Assembly: GCA_008364785.1 (NCBI GenBank)
Contig: VTTJ01000004.1
Coordinates: 186,001-250,000, forward strand
Origin: Bacillus sp. BGMRC 2118
GTDB taxonomy: Bacteria; Bacillota; Bacilli; Bacillales; SA4
DNA length: 64,000 nt
Direction of reading: 5' to 3'
Shown: positions 59,509-64,000 of the stretch, one piece after another
Position numbering within the stretch: the first letter of the stretch is position 1
Layout: each line of letters opens with the position of its first letter
Translations under genes and position numbers: made by a program
Notes under the pieces: generated by a model
Seen by the model: only the letters and a program-made list of their open reading frames with translations
The model's database searches: none
What the model was told of the DNA's origin: nothing

Positions 59509-59705
59509 AAACTGTTTCAGAAGAGACATACTTCTACATAAATTGTATCCTATAATTATCCAATTCTTCATATATCGCTAAAAACATTGAAAATATGTAA
59601 AGTAAATGGCGAGTTTTGTCGATGTAGATATAGGTTGTTTGTACTAGATAGTTACTACTGATTACTAGAATTAAATGCTTCAGTTAATAGAAAGGGCGAT
59701 TACAC

Positions 59706-61739
59706 TTGAATTCTTACAAAAAAGTTTTTCTACTTCTTTTGGTTGTTACCCTAACCATAGGACCCTTCTCCACTACCTCATATGCTGGAACTACAGGATG
59801 GGTATCAAAGGGAGGGAATTGGTATTTCTACCAAAATGACAAACCTGCAAAAGGATGGGTAGTAGAAAGTGGGAAGTGGTACTACTTCAATAGTAGTACT
59901 AGCATCATGCAGACTGGCTGGGTTAAAGATCATAACAAATGGTATTACTTAAATTCTAGTGGCGCTATGCAAACGGGTTGGATTAAAGACCGTAACACTT
60001 GGTATTTCTTAAACTCCAGTGGTGCCATGCAAACGGGGTGGATTAACGATCGCAACACTTGGTATTTCTTAAACTCCAGTGGTGCCATGCAAACAGGATG
60101 GATTACTGAAAATGGTAAGCGTTATTACCTACAATCAAACGGGGCTATGCAAACAGGTTGGGTGACTTCCGATACGAGTCGCTTTTATTTAACACAAAGT
60201 GGAGCTGCTGCAATTGGTCCTTATGATATTAATGGCGTAACCTATCTCTTTAATCAACAAGGTTCCTTACTTTCTGGCTGGTACACACTAGAAGGTGTTA
60301 AATATTATTCAAATACTGATGGCTCAGTTTATAGCGGTTGGTTAACAGATCAAGAGCAAACGTATTACGTCCACCTAAATGGAACAGTTGCTGTTGGCCC
60401 AACTGTAATTGAGAATAAAACCTATTTATTTAATGAAGACGGTGTGTTAGTTACAGGTTGGAATACAGTTAACGGCATTAAGTACTACGCTAATTCAAAT
60501 GGAGAAATACAAACAAACTGGCTATCTGACCAGGAGCATACGTACTATTTCCATCCAAATGGTGAGGCTGCCTCAGGTCCAACCTTAATTGACAATGTCA
60601 TGTATCTTTTTAGTGAAGACGGTGTTCTCTCAACTGGATGGCACACGATTAACAAGAATAAATATTATGCGAATGCTGAAGGGATCGTTCATACAGGTTG
60701 GCTCCTTGATCAAAATAAGACATTCTACTTCTTATCTGATGGGAGATTGGCAACTAATACGATTTTCACCGCAGACAATACTTCATATTTTGCTGATCAA
60801 GATGGGAACCTGAAAAAGGGATGGATTCTTCAACTTGGTTCGTGGTATTACTTTCAAGATGATTTCAAAATGAAAACCGGTTGGTACCAAGAGGGTACAC
60901 AACGATACTACTTGAACAGTGATGGTAAAATGCAAGTAGGATGGGGGTTAATCGAAGGAAATTGGTATTTGTTCAACTCTAGTGGTGCGTTAATGACGGG
61001 TTGGCAAAACCTTGGTGGCTATTGGTATTACTTAAACGATTCTGGAGTAATGCTGACCGGATGGAAAGAATTAAATGGCCATTGGTATTACCTTCAAAAT
61101 TCTGGTGTGATGACAATTGGCTGGACAACAGTTGACGGAAAGAATTATTTCTTCAATCAAAATGGCATTTGGGATCCATCCCCTGGGAAATTCGCTGGGA
61201 AAAAAATTGTAATTGATCCGGGACATGGAGGACATGACCCAGGTGCAATAGGTGGAGGGTATTATGAGAAGAATATTACCCTTGATGTTTCATTACAATT
61301 AAAAAACCTACTTGAACAGCACGATGCGTGGGTGTACATGACTCGAAACTCTGACACATATCCATCACTTAGTGAACGAGTTGTATTTTCCAATTCTACA
61401 AAACCGGATGCATTTATAAGCATTCATGTAAACTCAACAACTGATCCATCTGTAAACGGGATTGAAACGTTTTACAACTCAGTGGCAGGAGCAAAACCAA
61501 CAGAAAGCAAACTTCTTGCAAGTGATATCCAAAGTGCTGTCATTGCAGGAACTGGTGCAAAAAGCAGAGGCGTAAAAGACAGAGATTTCACCGTCATACG
61601 AGGTAATCAAACTGCAGCTGTACTTTTTGAAATGGGCTTCATCTCAAATGAAGCAGAAAGAACAAATATCGTTAATAAAAGCTATCAAATTAGTATTGTG
61701 AATGGATTGTTTAACGGATTGTATAATTATATGTATTAA
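59706..61739 (+). CDS. N-acetylmuramoyl-L-alanine amidase with many choline-binding-type repeats
   Basis: 677 residues, TTG start behind AAAGGG. Signal peptide 1-27 (ends SYAG). About 20 wall-binding repeats over 30-495; the first third has nearly identical units (KDRNTWYFLNSSGAMQTGW), the middle has a longer compound unit with YLFNEDGVLVTGW. C-terminal Amidase_3 domain about 500-675: KIVIDPGHGGHDPGA, ISIHVNS and VLFEMGFISNEAE carry the zinc ligands and the catalytic Glu. Cuts the muramyl-alanine bond; LytC/CwlB-type autolysin. Divergent from the NlpC/P60 gene. Confidence 0.94.
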   Translation: MNSYKKVFLLLLVVTLTIGPFSTTSYAGTTGWVSKGGNWYFYQNDKPAKGWVVESGKWYYFNSSTSIMQTGWVKDHNKWYYLNSSGAMQTGWIKDRNTWYFLNSSGAMQTGWINDRNTWYFLNSSGAMQTGWITENGKRYYLQSNGAMQTGWVTSDTSRFYLTQSGAAAIGPYDINGVTYLFNQQGSLLSGWYTLEGVKYYSNTDGSVYSGWLTDQEQTYYVHLNGTVAVGPTVIENKTYLFNEDGVLVTGWNTVNGIKYYANSNGEIQTNWLSDQEHTYYFHPNGEAASGPTLIDNVMYLFSEDGVLSTGWHTINKNKYYANAEGIVHTGWLLDQNKTFYFLSDGRLATNTIFTADNTSYFADQDGNLKKGWILQLGSWYYFQDDFKMKTGWYQEGTQRYYLNSDGKMQVGWGLIEGNWYLFNSSGALMTGWQNLGGYWYYLNDSGVMLTGWKELNGHWYYLQNSGVMTIGWTTVDGKNYFFNQNGIWDPSPGKFAGKKIVIDPGHGGHDPGAIGGGYYEKNITLDVSLQLKNLLEQHDAWVYMTRNSDTYPSLSERVVFSNSTKPDAFISIHVNSTTDPSVNGIETFYNSVAGAKPTESKLLASDIQSAVIAGTGAKSRGVKDRDFTVIRGNQTAAVLFEMGFISNEAERTNIVNKSYQISIVNGLFNGLYNYMY

Positions 61740-61744
61740 GAGAG

Positions 61745-61777
61745 AAGGTCCAGTAGCAATGATACTGGACCTTTTTC
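61745..61777 (+). terminator. Terminator after the amidase gene
   Basis: AGGTCCAGTA / TACTGGACCT stem then TTTTT. Confidence 0.9.
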
Positions 61778-61845
61778 TATACTAATAGGGCATATGTATC
61801 TAATTGTTTCTCCTACTAAATAAGATATCCCCATTACACTATAAA

Positions 61846-61867
61846 AGGGGTGCAATATAGCACCCCC
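61846..61867 (-). terminator. Terminator of the SGNH gene
   Basis: On the minus strand GGGGTGC-TATATT-GCACCCC, then TTTTAT. Confidence 0.85.
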
Positions 61868-61872
61868 TAACT

Positions 61873-63138
61873 TTATTTCACCCAAACACCCAGGCTATTT
61901 ATTTTATACCCTTCAATAGTTGTATCATGAGCCATTTTGCCATTTGAGTAGAAGTAATACCACGTCTTCCCAACTAGCTTCCATCCTTTAGCCATTTCTC
62001 CTGACGTATTCAAGTAGTACCACGTTCCATTTTCCTCATACCAACCAGTCTTCATTGCTCCGCTCTTACCAAAATAATACCATTGGTTATCTTTCCATAG
62101 CCAACCTTTACTCATTGCACCACTTGCACTTAAATGGTACCATGTTGAATTTTCTTTATACCAACCGGTCTTCATTGCTCCACTTTGATTTAAATAATAC
62201 CAATTTCCATCAACGAGTTCCCAACCAGTTTGCATGATACCAGTAGATTTGTCTAAATAGTACCAAGCTCCCTTATCATGAAGCCAGCCTTTCTTCAAGT
62301 TCCAACCATGTTTGTACATCCAGTTGCCATCTACAAGTTTCCATTCCTGTGGCAGTAAAGGTAATATAGCGTCACTAGCAATGTTCGCTAACACCTGTTG
62401 TCCCTCTACTGTTGGATGAATGTCATTTGGTAGGATATATGAAGCTTGTTTTCCATTAAATGCTGTATACGCATCCACTAAAATTGATTGAGACCCTTCA
62501 GCAACCGGTGTAATGACTGATGCATTCACACCATTTACAATTTGCTCACCAATACTATGTACAAAGCCTGCAAATTGATCTGTGCTCGGCCCGAACGGAT
62601 TATAAATATTATAGAAAACAATTGGTGCATCTGGATTTTGTACACGAATAAATCCAATGATCGTTTGAAGATTTTCACTTAGCTTCAAAGAAGCTGCAGC
62701 AACCTTCTGTTGAAGCGCTAACAATTCTGCTGGATCTGTGATTGGTTTTCCACTTGCTAATAACTCTGATAGATTAGCAGCTTGAAGTAAGTCATTGCTA
62801 CCAATACTTAATGTAATCATATCTGCATCTGCGATAGCTTGTCCATACGCTGGATTTGTTTCGAAAGCTGTTAGTAGATTTTCAGATGTCCAACCCGGAT
62901 AGCTCAAGTTATTTACTTGGAAGTATCCATCTCCAATTAAGTATGGAAATGCATGAGTTGACGGTTTAGTACGGTCCTGATCAAGATTCCAACCATACGT
63001 AATAGAATCTCCAAGAGCTACAAGAGAAGGCTTTTGTTCTCCACTTTGTGCAGCTGATGAAAAAGGAGATGCAAGCATACTTAATAAAAAAACAAAGATT
63101 AATAGACTACTAAATTTAGATTTCATTGTTATACGCAA
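61873..63138 (-). CDS. SGNH/GDSL hydrolase with choline-binding-type repeats
   Basis: About 422 residues; a TTG at 63138 with GGGGGA 6 bp before it is favoured, and the ATG at 63126 is possible. Signal peptide about 1-35 (ends SSAAQS). SGNH domain about 40-255: VALGDSITYGW (Ser), SIGSNDLLQAA (Gly/Asn block), DIHPTVEGQQVLA (Asp/His). Then seven wall-binding repeats and the cap DTTIEGYKINSLGVWVK. Likely an esterase acting on acetylated wall glycans or lipids. Its catalytic domain is a relative of the C-terminal domain of the protein at 56516. Confidence 0.9.
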   Translation of the reverse strand: MRITMKSKFSSLLIFVFLLSMLASPFSSAAQSGEQKPSLVALGDSITYGWNLDQDRTKPSTHAFPYLIGDGYFQVNNLSYPGWTSENLLTAFETNPAYGQAIADADMITLSIGSNDLLQAANLSELLASGKPITDPAELLALQQKVAAASLKLSENLQTIIGFIRVQNPDAPIVFYNIYNPFGPSTDQFAGFVHSIGEQIVNGVNASVITPVAEGSQSILVDAYTAFNGKQASYILPNDIHPTVEGQQVLANIASDAILPLLPQEWKLVDGNWMYKHGWNLKKGWLHDKGAWYYLDKSTGIMQTGWELVDGNWYYLNQSGAMKTGWYKENSTWYHLSASGAMSKGWLWKDNQWYYFGKSGAMKTGWYEENGTWYYLNTSGEMAKGWKLVGKTWYYFYSNGKMAHDTTIEGYKINSLGVWVK

Positions 63139-63386
63139 CGAAAGTCCCCCTTCTTTTGACATATTTGTCATTCCATCCCTTATTTTATTCTTATCTAATT
63201 ATTTATTCAATAAAGAAAATTCGATAAATTATCTTATATTCTAACACTTTACTTTAGTTCATATGAACTATTTGCCAGTTTGATAGACTTTATCAACATT
63301 TTATTTGTAATAAATACAGGTCCATTTTTTACCATTTGTAGTCATATCCCTTTTGTCCTTCCAATAGTGTGTAGAAAGAAGGAAAA

Positions 63387-64000
63387 ATGGGGGATTCGAT
63401 GCGTAGTATTACTGGTATTATACTTGTTTTTTTATGTTTGTTTATCATCCCTTCCGAATCAGAAGCTAATGAGGGTAACCAGTTAATTATCATTAATAAG
63501 AGGACCAATCAATTAGCTTTTTTTGAAAACGGAAATCTTGTAAGGCAATTTAAAGTGGCAACAGGCAGGAGCACTGATTTGACTCCAGAGGGGACCTTTC
63601 AAATTGTGAATAAAATAAAGAATCGTCCCTATTATAAAGAAGGAATCCCTGGTGGTGATCCAAAGAATCCATTAGGTGATCGTTGGTTAGGCCTTAATGC
63701 CCGTGGAACTTATGGTACGACATATGCTATACACGGAAATGCAAATCCCGCTTCTATTGGGACATATGCAAGCTCCGGATGTGTAAGAATGTATGATGAA
63801 GAGGTGCGGTGGCTATTTGACCAAGTCAATCTGTATACAACTGTATATATAACGAATTCGTCGAAATCATTCGAGTCAATTGCTATATCCAAAGAATATA
63901 TGACATACAGTAAATTGAAATCTGTGACAACCAATGCTGATGGCCCTCAGCCTAAAAATACTACTATTTCCGTTTCAGCTAACAAGGAAGGATCAGTGGA
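63387..64000 (+). CDS. L,D-transpeptidase, partial at the right edge
   Basis: Open from ATG 63387 (AGAAGG 5 bp before) to the end of the window, 204 codons. Signal peptide 1-27 (ends ESEANEG), then a YkuD domain with LTPEGTFQIVNKIKNRPYY, LGDRWLGLNARGTYGTTYAIHG and ASSGCVRMYDEEVRWLF. It is very close to the first domain of the protein at 56516, a paralogue about 5 kb away. After the enzyme domain comes a Thr/Ser-rich linker; whether wall-binding repeats follow cannot be seen. Confidence 0.9.
   Translation, partial: MGDSMRSITGIILVFLCLFIIPSESEANEGNQLIIINKRTNQLAFFENGNLVRQFKVATGRSTDLTPEGTFQIVNKIKNRPYYKEGIPGGDPKNPLGDRWLGLNARGTYGTTYAIHGNANPASIGTYASSGCVRMYDEEVRWLFDQVNLYTTVYITNSSKSFESIAISKEYMTYSKLKSVTTNADGPQPKNTTISVSANKEGSV

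Noticed and set aside
2590..63171. Glucan-binding role for the repeat proteins
   Set aside because: The repeats also resemble glucan-binding units, but no glucosyltransferase is present and the choline activation genes are in the same window. Not fully excluded.
1..64000. tRNA or rRNA genes
   Set aside because: No conserved rRNA stretches, TPsiC-type arms or CCA-ended cloverleaf segments were noticed on either strand; a tRNAscan run would be decisive.

Overview
The window looks like chromosomal DNA of a low-GC, Gram-positive, probably spore-forming member of the Bacillaceae. Grounds: strong GGAGG ribosome binding sites with frequent TTG/GTG starts, sigma-A type promoters, a SAM-I riboswitch, an ECF sigma/anti-sigma pair, KinB-like kinases, a type VII effector module, and Bacillus-type small families (DUF3953, DUF5317, DUF4176, DUF805). 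No rRNA, tRNA, CRISPR or prophage was seen. The species cannot be named from the sequence.

The dominant theme is surface proteins ending in choline-binding-type cell-wall repeats (GW...WYYL...G.M.TGW). Eleven genes belong here, counting a truncated relative at the right edge that shows no repeats inside the window. They are three internalin-like LRR proteins (2.6-4.1, 8.8-10.3, 14.0-15.6 kb), a 975-residue propeller/Ig-like protein (5.0-7.9 kb), an L,D-transpeptidase-like protein (18.6 kb), and a dense block at 54.5-64 kb. That block holds a GH73 glucosaminidase, an L,D-transpeptidase/SGNH fusion, an NlpC/P60 hydrolase, an N-acetylmuramoyl-L-alanine amidase, an SGNH hydrolase and the partial L,D-transpeptidase. 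At 23.3-26.6 kb there is a BCCT-type transporter and a three-domain protein (winged helix + LicC-like cytidylyltransferase + LicA-like choline kinase). Together these suggest choline uptake, activation to CDP-choline, phosphocholine decoration of a wall polymer, and docking of the repeat proteins on it. No LicD-type phosphocholine transferase is in the window.

Layout. 0-2.2 kb: edge fragment, a three-gene operon of unknown function with a clear promoter and terminator, and a truncated DUF1659 gene. 2.25-8.7 kb: the spaces around LRR gene 1 and the Ig-like gene are filled with arrays of a 21-bp unit, part of them inside about 265-286-bp tandem duplications. 10.3-13.6 kb: a small Cys-rich protein, a 1475-bp IS3-family element inserted in the loop of a terminator, and an acyltransferase. 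15.7-23 kb: small membrane and unknown proteins. 19.7-33.5 kb: about 17 copies of a REP-like palindrome, many starting exactly at stop codons, with a REP-associated transposase (RAYT) at 32.4 kb. 27-31 kb: ECF sigma/anti-sigma operon with a candidate autoregulated promoter. 33.5-38.2 kb: type VII secretion effector module and the remains of another. 38.3-45.3 kb: DUF5317, a 29-residue peptide, a GGDEF/HD-GYP protein and two histidine kinases that share one type of membrane sensor. 45.5-51.6 kb: nitroreductase, metallophosphoesterase, and an RbsABC-like ABC transporter under a SAM-I riboswitch. 51.7-54.4 kb: membrane protein, lipoprotein and a small exported protein.

How it fits together: much of the window concerns building, decorating and remodelling the cell wall. 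The hydrolases and transpeptidases cut or crosslink peptidoglycan, the LRR and Ig-like proteins would be displayed on the surface, and a WalR-type box upstream of the NlpC/P60 gene links at least one of them to wall homeostasis.
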